A stretch of DNA of 64,000 nucleotides from positions 124,001 through 188,000 of the forward strand of contig JAUIFE010000008.1 in assembly GCA_030429565.1 (NCBI GenBank), read 5' to 3'. The stretch's first letter is position 1, and every line of letters begins with the position of its first letter. A model generated the notes under the pieces. The model was not told the DNA's origin. It made no database searches and saw only the letters and a list, made by a program, of their open reading frames with translations. The position numbers and the translations under genes are program-made. Origin of the DNA: Holophagae bacterium (GTDB lineage: Bacteria; Acidobacteriota; Holophagae; Acanthopleuribacterales; Acanthopleuribacteraceae). Positions 8,878 to 18,608 of the stretch are shown here, piece by piece.

Positions 8878-9357
8878 TTGAAATCCATCGACCGTTGGTT
8901 GGAAGAATATGGTGAAAGCCACCAGAATCCAACCAATAAAAAAATCCATTGGATCTGTGTGCCGCTGATTGTGTTTAGCTTAGCCGGTATGTTGTGGTCG
9001 ATTCCACACGGCTACTTCGGTGGGATTTTGCCCGCCGCCATCGATCCCTTTTTTAATTGGGCAACGCTTTTTTTGCTGTTTGCGTTGGGATACTATTTCA
9101 TTCTCTCGAAACCCATTTTTTTGGGATTCATTCCCGTCATCGTTCTCGTTTTGGCGGGTAACTTCGCCATATTGCGTGCCGGCTTGCCGCTGTTTCAGGT
9201 CTCGTTGGCCGTGTTTGTCATTGCATGGATCGGGCAATTCATCGGGCACCAAATCGAAGGGAAAAAACCTTCGTTTTTCAAAGACTTGCAATTCTTGCTG
9301 ATTGGGCCTGCCTGGCTGATGCACTTTCTTTTTCGGCGGGTCGGGATCGCCTACTAG
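8878..9357 (+). CDS. Mpo1-like (DUF962) integral membrane protein
   Basis: 159 residues of the YGL010w/Mpo1 family. The yeast member is an iron-dependent dioxygenase acting in alpha-oxidation of 2-hydroxy fatty acids. Family hallmarks are SHQNPTNKKIHWICVP near the N-terminus (with conserved His15 and His24), GHQIEGKKPSFFKDL after the third membrane region, and LLIGPAWLMHFLF near the end. Four to five membrane segments are predicted. The start is a TTG at 8878, preceded by a strong GGGAGGAAGG at ideal spacing; there is no in-frame ATG nearby. Whether the bacterial protein oxidises 2-hydroxy fatty acids is inferred from the family. Confidence 0.85.
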   Translation: MKSIDRWLEEYGESHQNPTNKKIHWICVPLIVFSLAGMLWSIPHGYFGGILPAAIDPFFNWATLFLLFALGYYFILSKPIFLGFIPVIVLVLAGNFAILRAGLPLFQVSLAVFVIAWIGQFIGHQIEGKKPSFFKDLQFLLIGPAWLMHFLFRRVGIAY

Positions 9358-9366
9358 CGGCCCTGT

Positions 9367-9393
9367 GACGAAGCGGGGGTGACCCCGCTCGTC
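9367..9393. terminator. Hairpin between convergent genes
   Basis: Nested stem GACGA/CGTC plus AGCGGGG/CCCCGCT with a GTGA loop. It sits between the 3' ends of the Mpo1-like and PilZ genes. There is no clear T-run. Confidence 0.5.
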
Positions 9394-9410
9394 CTGGCTT
9401 CTGGAAGCCG

Positions 9411-9770
9411 CTACAAATTGAAACTGTTGTCCTCGGGTTCATCGACCATTAGGCTCAAGTCTTCCAGCACCTTTTCGATGATTTCCTGATCGCAGCGCAC
9501 AAACTCGAGACCGAATCGGACGCGGTTGTTTTCGACCAAGCTCCAACAGATGCGGCCGGTAAAGGTGAAATTGGCGTTGTTGATGGCGACGCCGCCGTCG
9601 ACGAGGTCTAAATCTTCCATCATGACCCAGGTATCGAAGGGGACCAGCAAGCAGGCGCCGCCTTTACTGATGTTTTCCACCTCGGCGGCGGGTTTTTCCG
9701 CGTCCAGGGTCAGGTAGGCTTCTCCGTCGCAGGGAATCCGGGGGGCGATGCGTTTGTTCTGGTACATCAT
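9411..9770 (-). CDS. PilZ-domain protein
   Basis: 119 residues forming one PilZ domain, a cyclic-di-GMP binding module. The RxxxR motif is RIAPR (7-11), and the D/NxSxxG motif appears as NISKGG (33-38). The rest fits the beta-barrel (TGRICWSL, RFGLEFV). No effector domain is attached, so it may act as a stand-alone adaptor. The reverse-strand gene at 9798 lies 27 bases upstream in the same orientation, so the two could be co-transcribed. Both cyclic-di-GMP binding motifs are intact as far as can be seen. Confidence 0.9.
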   Translation of the reverse strand: MMYQNKRIAPRIPCDGEAYLTLDAEKPAAEVENISKGGACLLVPFDTWVMMEDLDLVDGGVAINNANFTFTGRICWSLVENNRVRFGLEFVRCDQEIIEKVLEDLSLMVDEPEDNSFNL

Positions 9771-9797
9771 GCTGTGTCCTTAAACCGTGAAACGACG

Positions 9798-10331
9798 TTA
9801 CTTAGCTTCATCCGACGGTTTTTTTTCAGTTTCGTCGTCAGCATCATCGGCTTTGTCTTCATTTTCGGTCGTTGCGGCATTTTCTGAAGCTTTTTTTGCC
9901 TCAGCGTCGTCGTCGTCACCGGTTTGGTCGGCTTCGGTTTTGTTGTCGGTTTTGTTGTCGGTTTCAGCGTCGAGGACTTCTTCTTCATCATCGGGCTCTT
10001 GGCCTTCCGCCTCGGCGCGCATTTGTTGCTCGAGAATTTCAATACGCTGCTCGCGTTCAACGACTTCAGCTTCCAAGCGACCGAGCTCGTCGAAAAACTC
10101 TTGGAAGGTGGACTTGTCGACTTCTTCATCGAGGGCGCCGGATTTGACGCTTTCGTAGAAAAAGCGGCCGAGGTCTTTGTATTTGCTGTTGATGCGGCGA
10201 CGAATTGAGCCGATTTCAACCCGTAACGTATTAATTTTCCAGTGTTTTTCAGCTTTGCGTGAGACTTTGACCGACAGGTCTTTGGTAATTTCCCAAATAC
10301 GATCAACGAGAGGGCGTTCTTGTTCCGCCAT
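9798..10331 (-). CDS. Coiled-coil protein with acidic low-complexity tail
   Basis: 177 residues from the ATG at 10331, which has GGAGGTACC at proper spacing. The open frame upstream to 10520 lacks such support. The first half is basic and helical (KVSRKAEKHWKIN, IGSIRRRINSKYKDLGRFFYE) and leads into a coiled coil (FFDELGRLEAEVVEREQRIEIL). From about residue 113 the chain is almost entirely Asp, Glu, Lys, Ala and Thr and probably disordered. I do not recognise a family. It lies directly upstream of the PilZ gene on the same strand. A role is not predictable from sequence. Confidence 0.75.
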   Translation of the reverse strand: MAEQERPLVDRIWEITKDLSVKVSRKAEKHWKINTLRVEIGSIRRRINSKYKDLGRFFYESVKSGALDEEVDKSTFQEFFDELGRLEAEVVEREQRIEILEQQMRAEAEGQEPDDEEEVLDAETDNKTDNKTEADQTGDDDDAEAKKASENAATTENEDKADDADDETEKKPSDEAK

Positions 10332-11011
10332 GAAAGGTACCTCCGTGAGGGTTCGAACTGAAAATCGGATGAGGCGGTGGTTCCGCCGTGGCCGCACGTC
10401 TGAGGACGCGGCAAAATGTTGCCGACGCCGACCGACCCGAAACACGCCGATCAAGGCGGTGACAAACAACCAATCGACGGTTTGCGGCCGTGGTTTGCGC
10501 GATCGCCAAGGCGCGATCACGTACCTGGCTGAGAGGTCCGGGTTAGGCGTGCAATTATAACGCTTTACATCTGGCGACGAAATGAAAAAGGCGGGGCCGG
10601 CGCGAAGCGAGCGTGACGCGCTGCATCATGACAAATTGCGGCAAGGCGATGATTCGATGGCTCCTAAATTCTGTTGCGGTAGGTTTCCGGGTGACGTCGT
10701 TTGCTTGCTTCAAGTGCTTGATAATTCTTGATTTGGGCTGTGTTTTTGGCGATCACTGAAGCCGTTTTCTTCGTTTTTTCGGCCGACAAGCGTCGGCATT
10801 CACATCAAAATCATCGCCAATCTCCGCTGTTTTTTAGGTAGTATGGTGCCCATCTATTCGTCTCCGTGCGTTTGGCTCGGTTGCTTGTTGCAGCAGGGTT
10901 TGCGCTTATTTGGCCAGGCGCCGCCTGCGTTTCGCCGCTTGCTGACTTTGCCGCGATGTGACCAATTGCCCGCGCCGGTAATCCGTTTTTAGTTACAGAG
11001 GAGTTCCCCCC
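10332..11011. other. Divergent intergenic region
   Basis: About 680 bases between the coiled-coil gene and the glycolate operon. It must carry promoters for both directions. I could not fix a convincing promoter, and no additional gene is supported. Confidence 0.6.
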
Positions 11012-12205
11012 ATGCCTGCACATCCGCACTTTCGCCAAGACTTTCCCCAGCTCGATCCGCCGGTTCGCACCCTGATGGGTCCCGGCCCCAGTGATATCCA
11101 CCCACGCGTCTTACAAGCCATGGCCGCGCCGACCATCGGTCACCTCGACCCCGCCTTTTTGCGTTGTATGGACGAAATCCAACACCTCCTGCAACAGGTT
11201 TTTCAAACCAAAAACAAATTGACCTTCCCGGTTTCCGGCACGGGTTCCGCCGGCATGGAATGCTGTATGGTGAATGTCATTGAACCGGGCGACCGCGTCG
11301 TTATTGCGCAAAACGGCGTGTTCGGCGGGCGTATGGCTGATATCGCCGAGCGGCTTGGCGCCGAGGTGGTTAAAATTCAGGTGCCCTTTGGGCAAAAGTT
11401 TGAGATTGACGCCGTTCGCACCGCCATGGCGGGCAAACCCACCAAACTGGTCGGTGTCGTTCACGCCGAAACCTCCACCGGTGTATTGCAGGCCTTACCC
11501 GAAATTGCAGCGGCGGCTCACGAGGTCGGCGCCTTGCTCTTAGCCGACTGTGTCACCTCGCTCGGCGGCATGCCGGTCAAGCTGGACGAATGGGGCGTGG
11601 ATCTCGCTTATTCAGGCACGCAAAAATGCCTTAGCTGTCCACCGGGACTGGCGCCGGTCAGCTTCTCCGAGCGTGCGGTTCAAGCGCTCAAGGCGCGCAA
11701 AACCAAGGTGGTGTCGTGGTATTTGGATGTCACCATGCTGCTCAATTACTGGGGCGGGGAGCGGGTGTACCACCACACAGCGCCGATTAACATGCTTTAC
11801 GGCTTGCGCGAGGCCTTGTTGATTGTGCTCGAGGAAGGGCTGGAAGCGGTTTTTGCCCGCCACCAACGGCACGGTGACATGCTAGTTGCCGGTGTGGAAG
11901 CCATGGGTCTGGCGATGCTGGTGCCCGAAGCCTACCGTTTACCCCAACTCAATACCGTCGTGATTCCCGACGGTGTCGACGATGCCGCCGTTCGCCGCGC
12001 TTTATTGCAGGATTACAACATTGAAATCGGCGGCGGTTTGGGTGATCTCAAGGGCAAGGTTTGGCGTGTCGGTTTGATGGGCCATGCCAGCCGCCGCGAA
12101 AACGTGGTTAGTTTCTTGGCCGCGTTGGAGTCGATTTTGCTGCAGCAAGGCGCCGATATTCAGCCAGGTGCCGCCCTTGCCGCTGTCGCCAAGATCGGCG
12201 CATGA
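11012..12205 (+). CDS. Class V aminotransferase, alanine/serine-glyoxylate type
   Basis: 397 residues. PLP-dependent enzyme expected to convert glyoxylate to glycine using alanine or serine as amino donor. Motifs: MGPGPSDIHPRVL near the N-terminus, SGTGSAGME (75-83) for cofactor phosphate binding, Asp179 in LLLADCVTSLGG, and the Schiff-base lysine Lys205 in YSGTQKCLSCPPG. The C-terminal GGGLGDLKGKVWRVGLMG is typical of the AGT family. The start is preceded by AGGAG. Its stop overlaps the glcD start by 4 bases (ATGA), giving translational coupling to the glyoxylate-producing enzyme. This strongly supports glyoxylate as the substrate. Confidence 0.92.
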   Translation: MPAHPHFRQDFPQLDPPVRTLMGPGPSDIHPRVLQAMAAPTIGHLDPAFLRCMDEIQHLLQQVFQTKNKLTFPVSGTGSAGMECCMVNVIEPGDRVVIAQNGVFGGRMADIAERLGAEVVKIQVPFGQKFEIDAVRTAMAGKPTKLVGVVHAETSTGVLQALPEIAAAAHEVGALLLADCVTSLGGMPVKLDEWGVDLAYSGTQKCLSCPPGLAPVSFSERAVQALKARKTKVVSWYLDVTMLLNYWGGERVYHHTAPINMLYGLREALLIVLEEGLEAVFARHQRHGDMLVAGVEAMGLAMLVPEAYRLPQLNTVVIPDGVDDAAVRRALLQDYNIEIGGGLGDLKGKVWRVGLMGHASRRENVVSFLAALESILLQQGADIQPGAALAAVAKIGA

Positions 12206-13647
12206 CGTTAAGTGAACCGCTGCGGCGGCAGTTGGTTGCGCTTTTGGGCGCCGATTGGGTGCGCGATGACAGCGTCACGCGCTTTAGTTATCGCTGTGAC
12301 GGCCTGACCCTGCACCCCAGTCTACCGGCCGCCGTGGTGTTTCCCGCCGACCGCGAGCAAGTGGTTGGCGTGGTCAAGCTGCTGCATGCGGCCGATGTGT
12401 GTTTCCTGCCGCGCGGTGCCGGGACGGGACTTTCCGGCGGCGCGGTTCCCGAAGAAGGTGCGGTCATCATCGAGTTGGTGCGCCTCAACCATATTGGTGC
12501 CGTCAATGAACTCGACCGCACCATTGAGGTTGGGCCGGGTGTGGTCAACATTCACGTATCCAATGCGGCCCGTGCCCACGGCTTGTACTTTGTGCCGGAT
12601 CCCAGTTCCCAGAAGGCTTGCTCGGTGGGTGGCAACGTTGCCGAGAATTCGGGTGGGCCGCATACCCTCAAATACGGGGTGACCGTTAACCACATCGTCG
12701 GCTTGGAAGTTGTGTTGCCCGACGGTAGTGTTCATTGCATTGGCGGGGACGCCTGGAACGCTCCGGGCTGCGACATGGCCGCGTTGCTGATTGGCAGCGA
12801 GGGCACCTTGGCGATTGTGACCAGCATTGTTTGTCGGTTGACGCCCTTGCCCGCCGCTGTTCAAACCTTGTTGGCCGTGTTCCACGACGTGCAACAGGCC
12901 TGCGAAGCGGTGTCGGCGATCATTCGCGCGGGCATCGTGCCGGCGGCCCTGGAAATGATCGACAACACTGTGATTCGCGCGATAGAGCAAACCATTTCGG
13001 CCGGCTTTCCCACCGATGCCGAAGCTGTACTGATTATCGAGTTGGAAGACACGCCGGCCGGCATTGGCGACGAGCTGTCGGCGGTACGCGCCATTTTGAA
13101 CCAGGTTGGCACACACGAAATTCGCGTGGCCGAAGACGAGGTTGCTCGTGCGCGCATTTGGCGCGCTCGCAAGGAAGCATTCGGCGCCATCGGCGCAGTT
13201 TCACCCAGTTTCTACACGCAGGACGGCGTCATTCCGCGCGGTGCCCTGCCGCGCGTGCTCGCCAAGGTCAACGAAATAGGGCGGGAATTCGGCTTGACTG
13301 TGGCCAATGTGTTTCACGCCGGCGACGGCAATTTGCATCCGCTGATTCTTTACGACGCCCACGATGCGGCTCAGGTCGAGGCGGTCCACGAGGTTGGCCG
13401 TCGTATTCTCGAGCTTTGCTTGGCGGAAGGTGGCACCCTTTCGGGCGAACACGGCATTGGGTTGGAGAAAAACCGGCTCATGGACCAGGTGTATTCGCAA
13501 CTGACCCTGGACCACATGGCGGAAGTGCGCGCCGTCTTTAATCCGAACCAGCGACTGAATCCTGGCAAAATCCTGCCGCAACCAGGTCGCTGCAGCGACA
13601 TCAAAAGCGTGGCCGCCTTACGCGCCAAAAGTGGGATTCAGGTATGA
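12202..13647 (+). CDS. glcD: Glycolate oxidase FAD subunit GlcD
   Basis: 481 residues, the usual size for GlcD. FAD-linked subunit oxidising glycolate (or D-lactate) to glyoxylate, passing electrons to the membrane quinone pool with GlcE and GlcF. The PCMH-type FAD domain shows PRGAGTGLSGGAVP (about 72-85), DPSSQKACSVGGNVAENSGG and LIGSEGTLAIVT. The C-terminal FAD-oxidase domain shows VFHAGDGNLHPLILYD and GGTLSGEHGIGLEKN. It overlaps both neighbours by 4 bases, so the aminotransferase, glcD and glcE form one translationally coupled unit. Confidence 0.93.
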   Translation: MTLSEPLRRQLVALLGADWVRDDSVTRFSYRCDGLTLHPSLPAAVVFPADREQVVGVVKLLHAADVCFLPRGAGTGLSGGAVPEEGAVIIELVRLNHIGAVNELDRTIEVGPGVVNIHVSNAARAHGLYFVPDPSSQKACSVGGNVAENSGGPHTLKYGVTVNHIVGLEVVLPDGSVHCIGGDAWNAPGCDMAALLIGSEGTLAIVTSIVCRLTPLPAAVQTLLAVFHDVQQACEAVSAIIRAGIVPAALEMIDNTVIRAIEQTISAGFPTDAEAVLIIELEDTPAGIGDELSAVRAILNQVGTHEIRVAEDEVARARIWRARKEAFGAIGAVSPSFYTQDGVIPRGALPRVLAKVNEIGREFGLTVANVFHAGDGNLHPLILYDAHDAAQVEAVHEVGRRILELCLAEGGTLSGEHGIGLEKNRLMDQVYSQLTLDHMAEVRAVFNPNQRLNPGKILPQPGRCSDIKSVAALRAKSGIQV

Positions 13648-14756
13648 CTGAGGCTCTTTTTCAAGTTACGCATCGCGAGGCATTGCTCACTTTCCTCAGC
13701 CAAGTCGGCCCGAGACGCAGGCCTTTTTGGATCGCCGACCAAGGGGATCGACACGCCGACCCGGACGCGACCCAGCTTGATCTCACCGCCCTCAACCGCG
13801 TTCTGTTTTTTGATCCCGACGATTTGGTTGTCGGTGTTGAGGTTGGCAAACGCGTGACAGAGCTGCAGGCCTTGCTGGCCGAAAAGGGGATGGGCCTTCC
13901 CGTAAGCGGATGGTTTGAGGATGAGACAGTCGGCGCGATGGTGGCCAAAAACCGCTTCGGTGCCGAACGTTTGTTTCGCGGCGGCATACGTGATGCGGTT
14001 ATTGGCATGACTTACGCCACCGTCGACGGTCGTTTGATTGATGTCGGTGGCCGCGTGGTTAAGAACGTGACTGGTTACGACCTGTCACGGCTGATGGTCG
14101 GCAATCGCGGCGAGCTGGCTGTTCTCGTTGCGGTCAATTTCAAATTGTCGCCTCTCCCGAAAAACCCGCAAACCCTGGTGTATCAGGTCGACGATTGGTC
14201 GGCCGCCGCGAGCGCGCTTGTGCGGGCGCGGGTCCCGCTGGATGCTTGCCAAGTGCGCCTCGATGACGGGGCGGCACAACTCGCCGTGGTCGTGACCGGC
14301 TCTGAGGCAAGGCGCGCCGATTTAAGTGCGCAGGTGACCCAAATCTGTGGCGGGCCTTTGGCGACCTCTGCCGAAGCGGCCTATTCGCGCATCCTGACTG
14401 GTCCTCTGTTTCACGAAACACGACCACAAGGAGCCCATGTTTACGGGCGGTTGGCCACCTCGGCTTTGGCCGCGCACTGGCGTGATCTGCGTACCGCGCC
14501 GGCGGGAATCGAGGTCTTGCTGCACCCGATTGGCGCCGACCTTCACCTGTGGGGCGACGAGGCGCGTTTACAGGCCTTGTTGAAGGCGCGTGTGCTCGAG
14601 GGCGGTAGCTGGGTATGGGAATCGGCATCGCCTGCAACCACCGCAAAGCACGGCGTGGTTTTTCCGCCACCCAAAGACGTCTCACTCCAGGCCAAGCTCA
14701 AAAAGCAGTTCGATCCAAATGGTTTACTGCCCTGTCGCTTTCACGGCACCACCTGA
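13644..14756 (+). CDS. glcE: Glycolate oxidase FAD-binding subunit GlcE
   Basis: 370 residues, close to the usual GlcE length. A second PCMH-type FAD-binding subunit of the glycolate dehydrogenase complex. Recognisable features are a FDPDDLVVGVEVGKRVTEL segment, GLPVSGWFEDETVGAMVAKN, RGGIRDAVIGMTY, GGRVVKNVTGYDLSRLMVGN (the GlcE/GlcD signature for FAD contact) and the C-terminal KKQFDPNGLLPC. Translation is coupled to glcD by an ATGA overlap. The expected third subunit, glcF, is not next but at 21798 on the same strand. Confidence 0.9.
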   Translation: MTEALFQVTHREALLTFLSQVGPRRRPFWIADQGDRHADPDATQLDLTALNRVLFFDPDDLVVGVEVGKRVTELQALLAEKGMGLPVSGWFEDETVGAMVAKNRFGAERLFRGGIRDAVIGMTYATVDGRLIDVGGRVVKNVTGYDLSRLMVGNRGELAVLVAVNFKLSPLPKNPQTLVYQVDDWSAAASALVRARVPLDACQVRLDDGAAQLAVVVTGSEARRADLSAQVTQICGGPLATSAEAAYSRILTGPLFHETRPQGAHVYGRLATSALAAHWRDLRTAPAGIEVLLHPIGADLHLWGDEARLQALLKARVLEGGSWVWESASPATTAKHGVVFPPPKDVSLQAKLKKQFDPNGLLPCRFHGTT

Positions 14757-15103
14757 ATTTCGTCGGCACCGTGGGCTACGACAAACCTTGACCGACCAAA
14801 ACCAGGTTTGGCGCAGGTGAAGGCGGCACATCCTAATCGGTATTATTTCCGCCCAAAAGCCCGACACCATGCACCGGCAGGAACGGTTGGCATATTCCTC
14901 GAGCAATCAAAATAAGTGGAAAAGTGCGGCCGCTCGGGTGCGTTTGGCCAAAACACCAAACAAATCTGGATGTTCATGACGCCTGTTCGATTGAGGTGTC
15001 GTTGGGTTTTTTGTCACGGATGCGTTTTTTGTGACCTCACGAGCGGTTTTTTGTCGTCCTCGGCAGGGTACAATCTTTCGCAAATATCCTTTAAGAGGTC
15101 GCT
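14757..15103. other. Intergenic region without a recognised gene
   Basis: About 350 bases between glcE and the next membrane-protein gene. The frame of the downstream gene stays open back to 14916, but that extension has no ribosome site and an unlikely composition. Confidence 0.55.
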
Positions 15104-15956
15104 GATGGCAAAATCCGTGTTTCTTTTGTTGCTCTTCACCTTGGTCGGTGGTGGCGTCTTATGGGCTTGGCAAGGCGACAAAACAGTGGTGCTGCGCGAT
15201 GGCCGACGTTTGCTTATTAACGGTGATTACGTGGTCTCCAGTAAGGGCGTTTCGTTCACCGAAGTAAGCGGCCGCGCGCAAACTTTGCCCCACGATCAAG
15301 TTGATTTAGGTGCGACCGAACGTGCCAACAACCCCGCCAAAAAAACGCCGACCTCGACGCGGGGTAGCGGCATCAATGACGAAATTGCCGCCCATCGCAG
15401 CAAGGGGGATTTGCAGGAGTCCCTGGCCGAAATTAACCAAAAAATCGCCCGCACGCCGGGTCGTCATCAGGCGGTACGACCCCAGCTCGGCGATCCGAAT
15501 ACCGCCCACATCGGCCCAGCCATACCCGCACTCGACAGCTTTAAACCCCATGCCACCTGGTATCCGAAGCTGGATCCTGAGTTGGAATATCGCGTGCGCC
15601 GCGCGCAAGGACGCATCGCTTGGTTGACCGCATTTCTCACCTACGGCGCTTTAGCCTTGGCCGCGATTCTTATTTTGCGCAACCTGTTTATGTTGGTTCT
15701 GGCATATCGCATGCTCACCGAAACCAGTTTTCTGCTTGGGGTTATCCTGGGCCTGGCCATTCTTTCGGCGGTGGTTTCCTTTCGCATGTCGCTGACCCTC
15801 GGTTTGTTGCACACCGTCGCCGTTGACCTCATTTTTTGTGTCAGTTTGATGGTGATTTATTTTGACCACAAACGTTGGATTCTTGCCGCCCTTTCAAGCC
15901 CCTATGTGCTCGGTTTGATCTGGCTGTCGGTGATTTTGTACAGCGCTTTTGGCTGA
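15104..15956 (+). CDS. Membrane protein with periplasmic domain, unknown function
   Basis: 283 residues from the ATG at 15104, preceded by AAGAGG at good spacing. An N-terminal signal or anchor (VFLLLLFTLVGGGVLWAW) leads into a small beta domain (VVLRDGRRLLINGDYVV, then TEVSGRAQTLPHDQVDL), the kind of DGR-strand motif seen in periplasmic carboxyl-terminal modules. A linker is followed by four C-terminal membrane helices (about 175-283). I do not recognise a named family. It stands alone between glcE and a convergent gene, with a hairpin after its stop. Confidence 0.7.
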
Positions 15957-15963
15957 GTAAAGT

Positions 15964-15996
15964 ACACGGCGGTAACCCTCTGGATCACCGCCGTGT
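15964..15996. terminator. Hairpin between convergent genes
   Basis: A 10-bp perfect stem ACACGGCGGT/ACCGCCGTGT with a 13-base loop, between the stops at 15956 and 16009. No strong T-run is present. Confidence 0.5.
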
Positions 15997-16008
15997 CGGC
16001 CTAGCCGT

Positions 16009-17613
16009 TTATTCAACCTCGACTGGTTCAGCGGCCAAAGGTCGGTTAAGCATGATGACCACATCTTCCAGATCGCGGTCGGTGCTGTTGCCGTTCAAAT
16101 CCTCGAGCCCGATTAAGGTGCCATGAAACGGTTGGTTATTGCGAATGCCTTCGACTTCCCAGGAAATAAAGTGCGGCGCGCGACCCGCTTCGGCACGGAC
16201 TACTTTGGACCAATCGTAGGCGACGAGATCGATTCCGTATCGTTCTTCAACCACTTGGGCTGCATTAATTCCGGTTCGGCGCAGCCAATCGTTGAGGTTG
16301 AAGTAGTTGTACACCCGTGTTTGCAGGTTCCAGTTCTGCCATTGATCGACCCAATCCTGGTTGGCCGGATCGTGGGCGATTGGCCGTTCGCTGTCGTTGG
16401 TGGGAACGGTGGCGATGTCCGACCAAGTTGCATTGTTGCCAAAGGCACAGGCGGCAACGCGGTTGTGATCACCACTATTGCGATACGACGGGAACCAGTT
16501 AAGTCGGCTACAGTTACCGCCGCCGTAGCGGTCGCCGCTGGTGGCATTGTTGGTCGACTGATTGGGAAAACGCAGGGCTTCGTTGAAGGGTGTTTTGGAG
16601 TAGTAGGTATTAACCGTGTTGCCGTAGCTGGGGTAGAACACGGTAACGAACATCACGATTTCACGGGTATTGGCGGCTGGGGCGCCGACGCGGCTATACC
16701 AAAAGCGTTGCACGCCGCGAGCGTCGTGTTCCTTGAGCACGGTGGGGATCGCCGGCGAGCTTGCGTTCATGGTGGTGTAGATCGGGTAATCGGGATTGCC
16801 GTCGAGATTGGAGACGAAATCGCCGATGGTGCCGAGTGATGTATCGAAGCGGTAGGGATTGAAGTCGTTGTAACTGGGGTGGGTGGTGGTGCCGCTGTCG
16901 TCGTCCATTAAAAAGAAAAGGGTTTCGCCGACCACTTGGCCGTCCCAGAGGCCGAGCATTCCCGGCACCGTGGTTTGGCTGACCAGATCTTCAGTCGTAA
17001 AACCTTGCTCCAGGGCAAAGGCGGGAACTTGGGTATTGCCAGGGTGGCTTACTTCCATAAGGTCGGGGATCGCGTTGCTGTTGTGGTCAACGTAGAGATA
17101 GGTTCCTGCGTGGCGAAAAATGCCGGGATAACTGTTGCCCTCGTTGTCTTGATAAGGGTAACCCTTTTGCTCGGTAAACCCGTTGGGGACGAACTGCCAA
17201 TAGTCGTTGGGATGGTGACCGTTTTGGGCGGCGTACTCACCGTAGGCAAAGGCAACGGCCGGCATGGGGGTTGGGGCCTCACCGGCGGCGGGTCCTGAGG
17301 CTTGGTAATAACCGGTGCGGTCGTCGACGTCTAAAATGCCGTCATTGTCGTCGTCATCGTCAAAAAGGTTGGCAATGCCGTCGCCGTCCAAATCATCGTT
17401 GGGCCCGGATTGCGCAAAGTTGGGAATGCCGTCGCCGTTGGTGTCCATATCCAAATAGAAGTAGCCCATCATATGAGACGCGCCGGCCGATTCGGAAATG
17501 AACTCGGCCTGAATCGGTTCAAAAATGGGGCAGGTTTGGGCGGAAAGCGGCAGGCATGCGGTCGCCAGGCCGAGCGCGGCGGCAACCGCATTGCTCATGG
17601 AAAAAAGGTTCAT
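16009..17613 (-). CDS. Secreted protein with thrombospondin type 3 calcium repeats
   Basis: 534 residues from the ATG at 17613, chosen because AAGGAGA precedes it and a signal peptide follows (cut near PLSAQ). After about 40 residues come tandem Asp-rich calcium repeats of the type DTNGDGIPNF and DLDGDGIANLFDDDDDNDGILDVDD. The larger remainder has many Trp, Tyr and Asn residues and ends with LEDLNGNSTDRDLEDVVIML, which resembles the end of DUF4114 domains. No protease or glycosidase motif is evident. It is likely a calcium-binding surface or extracellular protein. The open frame continues 510 bases upstream of the chosen start but without signals. Confidence 0.75.
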   Translation of the reverse strand: MNLFSMSNAVAAALGLATACLPLSAQTCPIFEPIQAEFISESAGASHMMGYFYLDMDTNGDGIPNFAQSGPNDDLDGDGIANLFDDDDDNDGILDVDDRTGYYQASGPAAGEAPTPMPAVAFAYGEYAAQNGHHPNDYWQFVPNGFTEQKGYPYQDNEGNSYPGIFRHAGTYLYVDHNSNAIPDLMEVSHPGNTQVPAFALEQGFTTEDLVSQTTVPGMLGLWDGQVVGETLFFLMDDDSGTTTHPSYNDFNPYRFDTSLGTIGDFVSNLDGNPDYPIYTTMNASSPAIPTVLKEHDARGVQRFWYSRVGAPAANTREIVMFVTVFYPSYGNTVNTYYSKTPFNEALRFPNQSTNNATSGDRYGGGNCSRLNWFPSYRNSGDHNRVAACAFGNNATWSDIATVPTNDSERPIAHDPANQDWVDQWQNWNLQTRVYNYFNLNDWLRRTGINAAQVVEERYGIDLVAYDWSKVVRAEAGRAPHFISWEVEGIRNNQPFHGTLIGLEDLNGNSTDRDLEDVVIMLNRPLAAEPVEVE

Positions 17614-18608
17614 GAATGAATCTCCTTGGTGAGGGGACAAAACGTCCAGGTTGGTGCGGCCGATCGGTTTCGCGCCACCGGCCGCCTTAAAATGAGGCAC
17701 GAGCCGCCGGCCGCAAGGGGGATTCCCCCTGTTTGGTAACGTGCAAAGCGCGCCAAAAAACCATGATGAAAAATCAGATAAACGTTCCTTGTTAAGGTCG
17801 GGGCAATCTTTTGCGTGAGTTTTGGCTGGGTGTCGGCCTTCAATGCAACGCCGTAACAACAGCGCAAACACTAGTTCGCTGCTGATTCCAGTGATGACTG
17901 CCGTTCGGAAGGTTGCAAAGGTCGGACGGACCGACGAGGAAAGGGACAGGCAAGCGGCGGCAATGCTCAGCGCCAGGGCGCCGAGGCGCATGACCCGGGT
18001 TTGGTCACTTGGAAACAGGTGTGCATGATCGCAAGTGGGCACGGCAAGGCTTGGACAACGCGGATCGAATGGGTGGGTTGTGCCGCGCTGTTGTTTGGCG
18101 TTGGTGATGGGGACGACGCACATGGGCAGTGTGCGCCGTCCGGTGGAGGGGTGAAGAGGTGGGTATCGCGATACCGAAGAGGTGCGATAATGCGCGTCGA
18201 GTTAGATCAAAGGCGCTAAAGCAACTTGCTTTAATTGGTTTGCGCTCGATCTTTGACCCAAATCAGTCACGCTGATTGCGCCTTTTCGGTCATCGAGGTT
18301 CCTGGTGTCGTGGCCTCATTGCGGCTTTTACGGGTTGCCGCGGCGGCCAACGACCCGCCACTTTTAAGCGTCCCAAAGCCAGGCGAAACCGGTCGGCTTT
18401 TTTAATCCCTGTTTGCCGCCGCCGTTCTTGACGACGGCCAAGTACACCTCGCCGGATTGCATTTAAATTGCCTAAAGTGTTTTGAATATTCGCTTTAGGG
18501 TTATCTTTAAAAGCCTGCTTTAGACCATTACCGGTGCGCCAAGTCGCTGCTTTTTTGCCTGTTGCTCGTGCTAGATTAACAGTGCTTATCGTATCAGGAG
18601 GATCATTC
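17614..18608. other. Long divergent intergenic region with two palindromes
   Basis: About 1 kb between two divergent secreted-protein genes. AAAGCAA-C-TTGCTTT at 18218-18232 is a perfect palindrome, and AATCAG-TCACG-CTGATT at 18261-18277 is a second inverted repeat 28 bases away. They could be operators, but they lie about 330-390 bases from the gene at 18609. No further gene is supported. Confidence 0.5.

Noticed and set aside
10521..10550. CTGAGA motif suggesting a thiamine-pyrophosphate riboswitch
   Set aside because: The second conserved part and the supporting stems are absent, and neither flanking gene is related to thiamine.
12735..13541. 268-codon second forward frame inside glcD
   Set aside because: Arg/Gly-rich shadow of the real GlcD frame, whose FAD motifs are intact throughout.
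17614..18123. Upstream extension of the calcium-repeat protein frame by 170 codons
   Set aside because: No ribosome site or recognisable protein, while the ATG at 17613 has a strong site and begins a signal peptide.
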